Below, in pieces: positions 50,799 to 60,900 of a DNA stretch of 64,000 nucleotides. Positions within the stretch are counted from its first letter, which is position 1; the number at the start of each line of letters is the position of its first letter. The translations under genes and the position numbers were made by a program. Below the pieces are notes generated by a model. It was not told the DNA's origin, did not search any database, and saw only the letters and a list, made by a program, of their open reading frames with translations. Source of the DNA: an uncultured delta proteobacterium (GTDB lineage Bacteria; Desulfobacterota; Desulfovibrionia; Desulfovibrionales; Desulfovibrionaceae); NCBI GenBank assembly GCA_900079685.1, contig LT599019.1, positions 670,014-734,013 of the forward strand. The letters are read 5' to 3'.

Positions 50799-50929
50799 TA
50801 TTCCTGGCCGGCTGCGCCTTTGGTTATGTCCTCGGGGGCTATGTTGACGGATACACCGGCGACGACCTGCCGGATACAGCTGATGAAACCAGCCTCACCC
50901 CGCAAACCAAGGAGGCATCATGGCAATGA
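50783..50929 (+). CDS. 48-residue small membrane protein, unknown
   Basis: The start ATG 50783 has GGAGGGG five bases upstream, and the frame lies inside the end of the preceding gene. The sequence begins MHRILIFLAGCAFGYVLGGY and continues with an acidic tail. Its opening resembles that of the upstream protein (basic residue, then F-x-A-G-C/A), suggesting an old duplication or shared topology. The product is typical of phage or plasmid accessory peptides; function unknown. Confidence 0.55.
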   Translation: MHRILIFLAGCAFGYVLGGYVDGYTGDDLPDTADETSLTPQTKEASWQ

Positions 50930-51063
50930 AATATTCCCGGCTTTCCAAAGACTTTCCATGGCCTGACGCAACCGTACTGTGGCGATATCTGCCGTCGTTT
51001 CTGAATTTCCTGAGGGTACTTCGCCGAAAAGCCAGGGACGTTGGCAAGAAAGACGGTACGTGA
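50920..51063 (+). CDS. 47-residue basic peptide, unknown
   Basis: ATG 50920 is preceded by an ideal AAGGAGG site at 50908-50914 and overlaps the end of the previous small gene by 10 bp. The product (MAMKYSRLSKDFPWPDATVL, then a Phe/Leu helix and a Lys/Arg-rich end) has no recognisable domain. Three overlapping genes with good ribosome sites argue for real translation. Confidence 0.5.
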   Translation: MAMKYSRLSKDFPWPDATVLWRYLPSFLNFLRVLRRKARDVGKKDGT

Positions 51064-51462
51064 AACACAACCGGAGGGGCCTAACTGTCCCTCCGGCTGC
51101 TACAATTCTATTTTTTTCTGCCATAAATTTCCCAATTTCTACCGACAATGGAAGCCATACTCTCCTGCGGTAGGAATATTCGAAGGACAAGAAGCGAAAT
51201 CTCTATTGAGCGCGTGCTATAAATGAAAACGATATGATGGCGACCACGAGTCTTCGCAACCGGGCATAACTTTCGCGCATGTTCGCGTATGAAATGAACA
51301 TCGTAGCAGGCCCCGGCCCCGCCGGTGAAGACGAAGCCGGGGGAGGCTGCCGAGGCCGATATCCGACAGTAAGGACGGACATGCCTCGTCCAGGCCGAAG
51401 GTCATCCGCCCCGGTCTGGCCTCATTGCGCGGCCGGTGGTTTTGCCCGCCCGCCGCTTATTT
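51064..51462. other. Intergenic region at island edge
   Basis: A hairpin CCGGAGGG-N10-CCCTCCGG (51071-51096), followed about 13 bp later by a run of seven T residues, may end the small-gene operon. The remainder is mixed-composition DNA; open frames here lack ribosome sites and family features. It marks the change from the mobile-DNA island to the exported-protein cluster. Confidence 0.5.
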
Positions 51463-52398
51463 TTATCCGGCCTGCCGCTTGACGTAGTTTTCGATCCAGG
51501 TGTCGGCGTCCTTCTGGGCCTTCTGCGCTTGGGCCGGGGTAAGGGAGCCCTCCAGCAGGCCGAGCATGCGGGCTATGTCTTCCCCGGCATAGCCGCCGCG
51601 ACGGGCGATCAGGTACCAGGTGTAGGCCGTGGCCGGATCAGCCTTGGTGCCTACGCCGTCCTTGTGCATGACCGCGACGTTTTTTACCGCTTCCAGGTTG
51701 CCGAGATCCGCCGCTTTAGTGAACATGGCCAATGCCTTTTTTTCGTCCTTTTTCTGGCCCAGCAGACCGGAGAGGTAGATGGCCCCCAGATCGTTGGCGG
51801 CCACGGCCATACCCGCGTCGGCGGCCTTTTCTAGTTGCGCGACACCCTTGGCCGCGTCTTTGGCCGCGCCTGTACCGGCAATGTAAACGGACGAGAGCTT
51901 GTACATGGCCAGGGCCAGACCCATGTCGGCGGCCTTCTGGTAGTTCTGCACGGCTTTGGCCGCGTCGGCGGTCACGCCCATGCCGATTTCATAGCAGACG
52001 CCCAGGTTGTAATACCCTTCGGGCTGCCCGGCCTTGGTGGCCTTTTCATACCATTCCATAGCCTTGGTGTAGTTGCGGGCCACGCCCACGCCCTGTTCGT
52101 AAAAACGGCCCAGGGTGAGCATGGCGTTTCCGCTGCCTTTTTCCGCTTCGGCGGCCATGAGGGCGAAGGCCGCTTCCGGCTGGATGCGTTGTGGCATGGC
52201 CTGCACCGGTTGCGCTTGAACCGGCGCAGCCTGTGCGGTAGGCGCGGATTGGGAAGCCGGTTCGGCCGCCGCCTTGGGTGTTCTGGCTGGAGCGGCCGCC
52301 AAACAGAGAGGAAGCAGCAGGAGAAGCAGGACCGGGAGGAAGAATGAAGCCGTTTTTCCGTTTTGGCGGCTGTTCTCTGTGGTGTGAAGGTATTGCAT
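51463..52398 (-). CDS. Sel1-repeat exported protein
   Basis: A 311-residue protein with a signal-type N-terminus (FFLPVLLLLLLPLCLAAAPA), an Ala/Pro/Gln-rich linker, then about six Sel1-like repeats (for example AMLTLGRFYEQGVGVARNYT followed by KAMEWYEKATKAG). Such solenoids bind partner proteins, often in the periplasm. AAGGAGC precedes the ATG. It lies 18 bp past the next minus-strand gene's end and is likely co-transcribed with it and possibly with the autotransporter, whose assembly it might serve. Confidence 0.88.
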   Translation of the reverse strand: MQYLHTTENSRQNGKTASFFLPVLLLLLLPLCLAAAPARTPKAAAEPASQSAPTAQAAPVQAQPVQAMPQRIQPEAAFALMAAEAEKGSGNAMLTLGRFYEQGVGVARNYTKAMEWYEKATKAGQPEGYYNLGVCYEIGMGVTADAAKAVQNYQKAADMGLALAMYKLSSVYIAGTGAAKDAAKGVAQLEKAADAGMAVAANDLGAIYLSGLLGQKKDEKKALAMFTKAADLGNLEAVKNVAVMHKDGVGTKADPATAYTWYLIARRGGYAGEDIARMLGLLEGSLTPAQAQKAQKDADTWIENYVKRQAG

Positions 52399-52416
52399 GG
52401 CATGCTCCTTTGCCGG

Positions 52417-53526
52417 TCAAGGCCGGGCGCGGTTAAGTTCGTTCCATTCGCCGGGGTTGCGCTCGTTGGGATTGAACAAATGGCTGTCGGTCATGACGAT
52501 CTCGCCGTTGTTCCGCTGCCAGGCGTGCTTGTAGCCGGAGGGCAGGCCCAGGCGCTCCCCGCCGGAGTCGTAGCGATCCACGCCCAGAATGCTGTCCTCG
52601 CGCATGCGGGCGATGCGGTCCGCGCTCTCCTGGCGCTCGCGGATGACCTGACGCGCGCTTTCGTTGATCTGCCGCTTGGCCGCGATCATTTGCTGCGACG
52701 CCTGCCAGCCGCGCTGTATCTCGTACTGCTGCCGCTGGATGAGTTGCTGGCCCACCGTGGTCATGGCGATGGCCCATTCCGGGTCGGCGGCCGAGTTGTT
52801 TTCAATGATCTCGAATTCCGCCCGGTGCGCCCCGAGCTTGCCCGCGTGGGCGCGCATGCTGATGACGCCCGAGGTGACCCAGCTTGTGAACTCCGGCCGC
52901 ATCTGGGTATTCAGCACCATCTGGTTGTAAATGATGCCCAGGTACAGGCGCTCTTCCCAGCGTTGCCCGCCCTCGGCGTAGGTGACGGTGATGTCCGCCG
53001 CGTCGCAGAAAGCCCGGCCCTGCATGCCGGACTGATTGATGTTTTGCTGGGCGGCGGCCACTTCCGGCTGCATCAGGGACATGAGCCAGTCCGGACGGCC
53101 CGCCTTGCTCACGTTCACATCGGACGCCTGCGGCCGCGCGTTGCGGAAAAAGGTTTGCAGGTACTGCTCCGCGCTCATGGCCGGCAGCATGACGAAGCCG
53201 TTTATCCGTTGCCCCGGCTGCCTGCCGGTCAGGTAATTGTAGTTTTCCATGGGAAAATACTGAAAGCGCGCGCCGTCCGCCGGGCCTTCGGCCGTGAAGC
53301 TCAGTCTGGCCGGATACGCCATGGACTGCGCATCCCAGACCGCCTGGCCGGAAAAGCGCCAGTCTGCGGGAACAACGCCCACCATGGCCTTCATGCCGGA
53401 GTTGTTGTCCATCACCACATGCCGGGCAAGGCGCAGATCCGGCGGCGCTTCGGCGGCCCGGATCGCCTGCGGTACAACCAGAAGAACAAGCAACACCGGC
53501 AGGATGAAGAAAAAGCGTTTTGTCAT
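52417..53526 (-). CDS. Exported protein of unknown function
   Basis: 369 residues with a clear signal peptide (MTKRFFFILPVLLVLLVVPQ, then AIRAA). I do not recognise the family. The mature part has a beta-rich first half (QAVWDAQSMAYPARLSFTAE, FQYFPMENYNYLTGR) and a long charged, coiled-coil-like helix rich in Gln/Arg (about 260-330), ending with GYKHAWQRNNGEIVMTDSH, which looks like a short substrate- or wall-binding motif. GGGAGAT precedes the ATG. It sits between the Sel1 gene and the autotransporter in one direction. Confidence 0.75.
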   Translation of the reverse strand: MTKRFFFILPVLLVLLVVPQAIRAAEAPPDLRLARHVVMDNNSGMKAMVGVVPADWRFSGQAVWDAQSMAYPARLSFTAEGPADGARFQYFPMENYNYLTGRQPGQRINGFVMLPAMSAEQYLQTFFRNARPQASDVNVSKAGRPDWLMSLMQPEVAAAQQNINQSGMQGRAFCDAADITVTYAEGGQRWEERLYLGIIYNQMVLNTQMRPEFTSWVTSGVISMRAHAGKLGAHRAEFEIIENNSAADPEWAIAMTTVGQQLIQRQQYEIQRGWQASQQMIAAKRQINESARQVIRERQESADRIARMREDSILGVDRYDSGGERLGLPSGYKHAWQRNNGEIVMTDSHLFNPNERNPGEWNELNRARP

Positions 53527-53551
53527 GAACCATCTCCCTGAAGAAAGCTAA

Positions 53552-53571
53552 GGGGCGGCCCATGCCGCCCC
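53552..53571. terminator. Weak hairpin after autotransporter
   Basis: GGGGCGG / CCGCCCC with a 6-nt loop lies between the autotransporter stop and the next minus-strand gene. There is no strong T-run, so partial read-through into the downstream genes is expected. Confidence 0.45.
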
Positions 53572-53578
53572 CGTTGCC

Positions 53579-56500
53579 TTAGAACTTGACTTCAAAGCCG
53601 ACAAACACCGTCTGATCATTGCTGTTCTGGCGGATATCCGCGCCGTAGCCGAGCTTCAGGCCCAGATCCCAGCTCTGGCCGGTCTTGACCAGCACGTCCA
53701 GGCCCACGCCGACCAGGGCCGCGTCCGCGTCCTGCTTGACCGAGCGGGTCATGAAGGTGACCGGCGAGCCGATGAAACTGCTGTTCGCGGCAACGTCCCT
53801 GTCCGCCCACTGGTGCAGCCAGCCTACAGTGGCCTTGGGGGTCAGGATGACCGTGTCGCTCACCCGGAAATCCCGCGCCGCCTTGACGCCCACGGTGCTG
53901 GTGAAGGAATCCGCGTCCGTCTTGCCGACCTTCAGGCCCAGGTTGCCGCTTTCGGTGAAGCCGTCCTGCTCCAGGTGGGCGTAGCGGCCCGCGAGGTACG
54001 GGGTGATGACCAGATTCTCGTCAAAAGAGGGCTTCCAGTCGTAGGCCGCTTCCAGGCCGCCGCCGATGATGTTCTGGTCGAAGCTGCCCTTCATGTGCTG
54101 GTTGCCGAGCGCCGTGGGCACGGTGCGGCGGCTGTCGTTGTCCGTGAAGGAATAGAGGATGTCGCCGGTGACCTTGACCGTGCCGGGACCGGCTTCGCGC
54201 CGGTAGCGGGCGAACGCGCCCACATGGGTGGCGTCGGTGTCGATGCGGGTCTTGATGCCGTTGTAGCGGGTATCGCCGGTGGTCCAGCCCACATATGCGC
54301 CGGCGGTCCAGTTGGGGGTGATATCGAAACTGCCGCCGAGCAGGAAGCCGTTCTGGTCCGCGTCGTACCCGGCGTAGCCGCCCTTGTTGTCCTGATGGGC
54401 GAAGTTGCCCAGGTAGCCGCCCCAGATGCGCATGCCGAAAGGCGTGTTGGGACCGGCGGCGTTCAGGGTGAATTCCGGGCTGGCCGAAACCACCAGGTTG
54501 CGGGTCATGTCCGTTGCGGGTTGCCAGTTGCCGAGCACGCTGTAGCTGGAACGCTCAAACCCGACGTTGCCGTCCAGAGAGGCCATGCGGTCGGCATAGC
54601 GGCCCGTGGCTCTGGCCTGATCGCGCCGGTTCTGGGAACCGATATTGAAGCCCATGTTCTGGGAAGACGCCTGGAAGGCCAGAGGCGCGAAGCTCTGCGC
54701 CGAAGCCAGGGCGTCGTTGCCGAAAGCGTAGCCGAACGCCGCCATGGCCGCTGCGTTGTGAGCGGACAATGCCTGAATGCCCTGAGAAACCGCGCCTTCG
54801 GCCGACATATAGGGCAGCATGTTCAGCAGATCAGCCTGGAATGCCGCCGGAGAGCCGTAGGCCATATCCAGGGCGTTCATGAACGGCGTGCGGCTGTTGT
54901 AGAAGGCGTCGCGGAAGCCTGCCCAGGTGTTGCGGGCGTTGGGGGGAAGCGTCTGGAACCCGGAGAAATCCCCGCCCGCCACGGTGTAGGCGCCGTCAAA
55001 CAGGATCTGGTCCGCCGCGTAGTTGACCGTGCCGGTCAGGGTGGCCGTGGCGATATCCACGGCATCGAACTGGCCGTTGTAGGTCCCGTCCACCAGCAGC
55101 CAGGAGCCGGAATCGCTGGTCAGGCCCGTGTGGCGCAGACGCAGGGTGGACTGATCCAGGGCCAGATCGCCGCCGCCGGTCAGGCTGACGGCCGCCAAGG
55201 TCTTGGGCCGGTTCAGGTCCACGTCCATGACGCCCGCGCCGAGGTAGGACGTGGCAGGGCCGTTCAGGGTCAGGGCGCTGTTCCGGCCGGTAAAGCGCAG
55301 TTCCGAGGCCCCGGCTACCAGTTGCAGGCTCATGTTGTTCAGGGAGGCCGCGCCGCGCACGTCCAGTATAGGGGTAGCCGTACCGGCGTTGATGGACAGC
55401 AGCCCGCCCGTGCCGGTGTTGGTCAGGGTGAAGCCGTTGGCGAGCGCCAGGGTGCCGGCGGTGACGGAAACGTCGCCCGCGATCAGGTTGGGGTTGGTGG
55501 AACTGCCGGTGGCCAGCAGCAGCGTGCCCGCGCCTTCGTGCAGCAGGTTGTCCGTGTAGTTGAGGGCAGCGGGCAGATCCTGAGCCACGGAAGAGTCAAT
55601 ATGCAGGGCCGCGCCGGAAAGGGTGTGGTCGCCCGCGCCCGTAACCTTCATGCCGGACAGGCTGATGCTGGTGCCGCCCAGGGTGATGTTCTGGGCCGAG
55701 GCGCTGTTGAAGAGCGCCGCGTCGCCGGGCAGGAAGGGGGAAGCGCTGCCGCCGTCCCGCCAGTTCTGGTCGGTGTAGTTCCAGGTTCCGCCGCTGCCGC
55801 CCCAGGCCACTTCCTTGTTGTCGCGGGCGAGTTGGGCGATGATTTGCAGATCTTTGTCGCCGCTGGCCAGATCCGCACTGATGCCCATAAAGGTCGGGTC
55901 AATGGCGTTGCCGCCCACGGTGAAAGTGGTGAAGGTGCCGGGAGCGCCCGCATCCATGGCCGTGCCCGCTGAAAGCACGGTATAGGTGCCGTGCAACCAG
56001 TGGGAGAGATCCAGGGTGTTGGAACCCGAAAAGGTTGGGGCCGTGGTGGTGTTCAGCGAGACTATCTTGCCGCTGGCGTCGTTCGCGCCCACGCCGAAGC
56101 TGAGGATGCCGCCATCCAGGGCAAAGGTGCTGTTGGCGTCCAGAGTCAGGGTGGAACCCAGATCCACGGTCAGCTTGCCGCCGGAAGAGACGGACAGCGC
56201 GGTGTGCTTCAGGCTCGCGGCCGCGCCTTCGCTCTTCAGGTTGCCGCCGGTGACGTTGAAGGTCAGCAGGCCCGCGCTGTTCACCGCGCCCCGGTCAAGG
56301 CTGAAGCCGTTCGCCAGACGCATGTTGCCGCCGGTGAGGGACACCGTGTCGCCGCCGGCCGAGTCAAACAGGTTAGGCCCGCCCCAAAGGAAATTGCCGG
56401 CGGATTGCGTCATGGTAAAGGTTTTGCCGTTGTTGATGTCCGTGGTGATGCCGTCGGCGATGGTGATCAGGTTACCGGTGGGGCCGGTGTCCTGGATGGT

Positions 56501-57098
56501 CAGGAAGGCGTTGGGGAGGGAATCCCACCCCCCCGCGTGCCCGAAATGGATGGCGTTGGCCGTGGTAGTTCCTGTATCGAGGGTGTTGGCTTTGGTGGTT
56601 ACCGTATTGCCGCTGAAAGTGATGACTCCGGCGGTGGGATCAAGAATTAGGCTGGCTGTGTTGACACTACTTCCGCTCGTATCCAGAAAAATGCCCCCGC
56701 CCTGGGCGCGAGCGTTCTGTCCCACCGCAACGGCCTGGTTATTGGTGTAGCTGCCCGCTGCAATAATAGCGGAAGCATTGTCCGCCGCAAAAGATATGTA
56801 TAACCCGCCGCCGATGGCATGCGCCTGTCCCATACCGCCGGTAACAGTTGCCTCGGCCTTGTTGCCGCTCACCGTTGAGGAGAAAACAGTTCCAGACGAA
56901 TAGACACTCCCAACAACACCACCGCCGGCTGCGGTTGCGGAGCCTGTGGCGCTGGTGGCGCTGGCAATATTATTGCCGACCGTTCCAGAAAGTGAAAGGG
57001 CTTGGCTGGCGTGCATTCCGCCGCCGGACGCGCTGGCATCTTCGGAACCGCTGGTCGCTTGCGCCAAATTGCCGCTGACCGTGCCTGCAAACTCTCTA
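53579..57098 (-). pseudogene. Autotransporter, C-terminal part cut off by IS insertion
   Basis: The 3' part of a giant type V autotransporter. It contains the end of the beta-helical passenger (GTVSGNLAQATSGSEDASAS onwards), repeated ISGSNTLDLSHWLHGTYTVL-type modules, and a C-terminal barrel from about 290 residues before the end (SSYSVLGNWQPATDMTRNLV) to the terminal FEVKF, the BAM recognition Phe. Codons between the IS boundary and 53579 continue in frame with the upstream half once the IS is removed. As it stands, this half has no signal peptide and cannot be exported; a start inside the IS end (57121) would add a few foreign residues. Confidence 0.9.
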
Positions 57099-57150
57099 GG
57101 GCCTGTTAACACTAATTGCAAAAATGTTTATATCGGGTTACAATTAACCC

Positions 57151-57908
57151 ATGAAGATTTCCAAAGAACAATACGAGCGCATTGCGGATAGTTTTCCGCG
57201 ACAGCGCGGCAACGTTACCCAGGACAACCTTAAAATTATCAATGCCATCTTGTATGTTGCCGAAAATGGCTGCAAGTGGCGAAGTCTGCCGAAAGAGTTT
57301 GGAAACTGGCATTCTATTTATACTCGCATGAGTCGATGGAGCAAAAATGGCGTACTTGACAGAATCTTTGAACGCCTCCAGCGGGAACGCTTGATCTCCA
57401 TCAAAATAGAAGCCTTCTCTCTCGACAGCACTATTGTTAAAGTTCACCCCGACGGAACAGGGGCCTTAAAAAAACTGGTCCACAATCCATCGGAAAATCC
57501 AGGGGCGGATGGACAACCAAAATTCATATGGTTGCCGCGTCAGCCGAATGCGCGTTGATATTCAGTCTCTCCCCCGGCAATGCCGGGGATGCGCCTCAGG
57601 GCCGAAGGCTCTTGGAACGCCTTGGCCCTGCTCCGAAGCGATATAGCCTTCTCATGGACAGAGCCTATGAAGGCAATGAAACACAGTGCTTAAGTCGCGC
57701 CTTGGGCTACGAACCGGTGGTTCCGCCAAATCCCAATCGGCTGAAGCCGTGGGAGTATGACAAAGAGCTATACAAAAAACGCAACGAAGTTGAGAGGTTG
57801 TTCAGGAGACTTAAAGGCTTCAGGCGCATAGCGACTCGCTATGACAAGCTGGATGTCATGTTCCTTGCCTTTATCGTTTTCGCTCTCATCGTTGAGGCCC
57901 TCAAATAG
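57151..57908 (+). CDS. IS5-family transposase, -1 frameshift product
   Basis: Frame 1 runs 57151-57558 (MKISKEQYERIADSFPRQRG, with CKWRSLPKEFGNWHSIYTRM and the Asp of FSLDSTIVKVH). Frame 2, entered by a -1 shift, continues QSIGKSRGGWTTKIHMVAAS through LLMDRAYEGNE (second Asp) to NEVERLFRRLKGFRRIATRY (Glu and YREK-like block), ending at 57908. The shift site is the A7 run at 57468-57474 (TTA AAA AAA C). The fused protein would be 252 residues, normal for this group. A start in frame 2 at 57528 is also possible but would lack the first catalytic Asp. Confidence 0.9.
57468..57474 (+). promoter_or_regulatory. Programmed -1 frameshift site (A7)
   Basis: Seven A residues in the phase TTA-AAA-AAA-C, at the point where the conserved reading switches from the first to the second transposase frame, as in many IS5/IS427 elements. 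Confidence 0.75.
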
Positions 57909-57921
57909 TGTTAACAGGCCC

Positions 57922-60900
57922 TAATGGAACCGATGACTCCGCCGCCTTGGGCATTGGCATATTGCGTGGTGTGGCTGGCAATCGCCTTGTTGCCTTCGAT
58001 CGTTCCAGCCAAAATATCAAGCCCTGCGAATACCCCGCCTCCAAGAACTAAACTACCACCGGAACCGTCAGTAACAGTTATAGAGTTGTTTTTAATGAGA
58101 GTTCCAGGCAGTAAGGATATTGAAGAACTGGCCGGTCCGTAGTATTCCAAGCCGCCACCGTACAAATATGAGGATGAGCCGCTTCCGCTTAGTGTCTGGT
58201 TTTGAATATTCAGCTTGCCGGAAAAGGTTCCGCTATACCGGCTGTTCGTAGGTCTGTTCCCCAATACCACACGCCCGCCGGTGTAATCGGCCAGGGTGAT
58301 GTTGGCGGAACTGCCGCCCGCGTAGACCCATAGCCCGCCCCTGAAATCAACGGCGTTGTTGAACACGATGTTCCCGGTCCCGGCGATATCCAGCCGCCCC
58401 GTGGGGGTAATGACCGAGCCCTGGCTGATGTCCGTGCGGCCCACAATCTTGCCGCCGCTGAAGGTGTAGCTGCCGCCGGTTATGCTCATGCCGGCGGTTT
58501 CCACCTGGGTGCCCGCGCCCGCGCCCACGGTCACGGCCATGGGAGAGGCCGGGCTGCCCGCGCCCGTGCCGTCGAACTTTGCCAGATCGCCCAGCACGAA
58601 CTTGGAGGAACCGGGCAGCCAGTTGGTGTTGGTATAATTCCAGGTTCCGGCCGTGCCGCCCCAGGTCTTTTCGCTGCTGTCCTGGTTCAGGCCGGCAATA
58701 ACCTGCAACTCGTAATCCTCGTTGTTCAGGACTGCGGACAGCCTCATGGTCGCCGGGTCAATGGCGATGCCGCCCACGGTAAACGTGGTGAAGGTGCCGG
58801 CCGCGTTCGAGGCCATGGGGGTTTCCGCCTCAAGCACGGTGTAGGTTCCGTGAATCCAGTCCGAGATATCCAGGGTGTTGCTGCCGCTGAAAGTCGGGGC
58901 CGTGGTGGTGTTCAGCGAGACTATCTTGCCGCTGGCGTTGCCGTTATCCACGCCGAAGCTGAGGGTGCCGCCGTTCAGGGCAAAGGTGCTGTTGGCATCC
59001 AGAGTCAGGGTGGAGCCCAGGTCCACGGTCAGCTTGCCGCCGGAAGAGACGGAAAGTGCGGTGTTCTTGAGGGATGCGGCCGCGCCTTCGCTTTTCAGGT
59101 TGCCGCCGCTGACGTTGAAGGCCAGCAGGCTGCCGGGCGTGGTATTCAGCGCGCCCCGATCAAGGGTAAAGCCGTTGGCGAGGCGCATGCTGCCGCCGGT
59201 AAGGGAAACCGTGTCCCCGCCCGCGCTGTCGAACAGGTTCGGCCCGCCCCAGAGGAAGTTGCCGGCGGATTGCGCCAGGGTAAAGGTTTTGCCGTTGTTG
59301 ATGTCCGTGGTGATGCCGTCGGCGATGGTGATCAGGTTGGTGGTGGTGTTGGTGTCCTGAATGGTCAGGAAGGTGTTGGCGGAGGTGTCCGACAGTGCCT
59401 GATCAAACCGTCCGAAGTGGATGGCGTTGGGCGTAGTGACGCCGTTGGCTGTAACGCTGTTGCCGGAAAAGGTGATCGCCCCGGCCGTGGGGTCGAGGGT
59501 CAGGCTGTGTGTGCCGTACGTGGTGGACATAAAAATGGCCCCGCCCTCGGCCCGGGCGCCCGGCCCCGTGGCAATGGCCTGGTTGTTTGTATACTGGCCC
59601 CGGGTAATAACGATATTTGACGGTTCGGCGTAAATTCCGCCGCCAAAAGACCGGGCTTCTCTGGTGTTGCCGGTGCTGGTTGCCTCGACTTTGTTGCCGG
59701 TGACGGAGCCGGACAGAGTTGTGAGACTGCCATAAGCATGCACGCCGCCGCCGCTGGCATAGACGATGCCGATATCAGAGGTGGCCGAAGCGGTATTGCC
59801 GCTTATTGTACCGGACAGGGTGGTGATATTGCTGGCGTAAACCCCGCCGCCATTGGCCGTGACCACAGTGGTCGCGGTACCGTTTTCATCTTTGGCTTCG
59901 ACCGTGTTGCCGCTCACCACGCCGGACAGAGTGTCTATGTCCCTGGCGGAAATTCCGCCGCCGATGGCGTCGGCCCAGTCATCGTGCACGGCGTTCAGGC
60001 TGTTGCCGCTGATGACAGATCCATCCAGAATGGAGAGCGGCTGCCCATTTCGAGTGTGAGCCATCAACCCGCCGCCCTCGACGCTGGTGCCGGTCAGCGT
60101 CTGGTTTTGGATGTTCAGCTTGCCGGAAAAAATGCCAGTGTAGGGACTGCCATAACTCGCGCCCAGCACCACACGTCCACCAGTATAGTCGGCCAAGGTG
60201 ATGTTGGCGGAACTGCCGCCCGCAACTGTCATCCCGCCGCTGAAATCCACGGCGTTGTTGAACACGATGTTCCCGGTTCCGGCGATATCCAGCCGGCCCG
60301 TGGGAGTCATGTTGCCCCGGCTGATGTCCGTGCGGCCGACAATCTTGCCGCCGCTGAAGGTGTAGCTGCCGCCGGTTATGCTCATGCCGGCGGTTTCCAC
60401 CTGCGTGCCCGCGCCAGCGCCCACGGTCACGGCCATGGGAGAGGCCGGGCTGCCCGCGCCCGTGCCGTCGAACTTTGCCAGATCTCCCAGCACGAACTTG
60501 GAGGAGCCGGGCAGCCAGTTGGTGTTGGTGTAGTTCCATGTGCCGCTGGTGCCGCCCCAGGTCTTTTCCGCGCTGTCCTGGTTCAGGGCGGCGGTGACTT
60601 GCAGGTCCTTGCCGCTGTTGGCAAGGGCCGCGCTGACGTTCATGGTCAGCGGGTCGATGTCGTTGCCGCCCACAGTGAAGGTCTGAAAGGTGTCGATCAC
60701 GCCCGGTCCCATGGCTTTTCCCGCGCTCAGCACTGTATACGTGCCCTGGAGCCAGTCGGAAATATCCAGAGTATTGGAACCGGCAAAGGCGGGAATTCTT
60801 GCGGTGTTGGCGGTCATGTCGATCTTGCCGCTGGTGTTGCCCGCGCCCACGCCAAAGCTGAGGGTGCCGCCATCCAGCCTGAAGGAACTGTCCGGCCCCA

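Larger units (their letters stand above)
57099..57921 (+). mobile_element. IS5/IS427-type insertion sequence, complete
   Basis: 823 bp bounded by perfect 16-bp inverted repeats GGGCCTGTTAACACTA (57099-57114 and complement 57906-57921). It is flanked by TA on both sides (57097-57098, 57922-57923), the 2-bp target duplication of the IS427 group. The two transposase frames are intact, so it is probably functional. It splits the autotransporter gene, in the opposite orientation to it. Confidence 0.95.

Noticed and set aside
53813-55972. A 719-codon plus-strand frame opposite the autotransporter
   Set aside because: Antisense to a clear autotransporter; Val/Gly/Gln-rich composition and no ribosome site.
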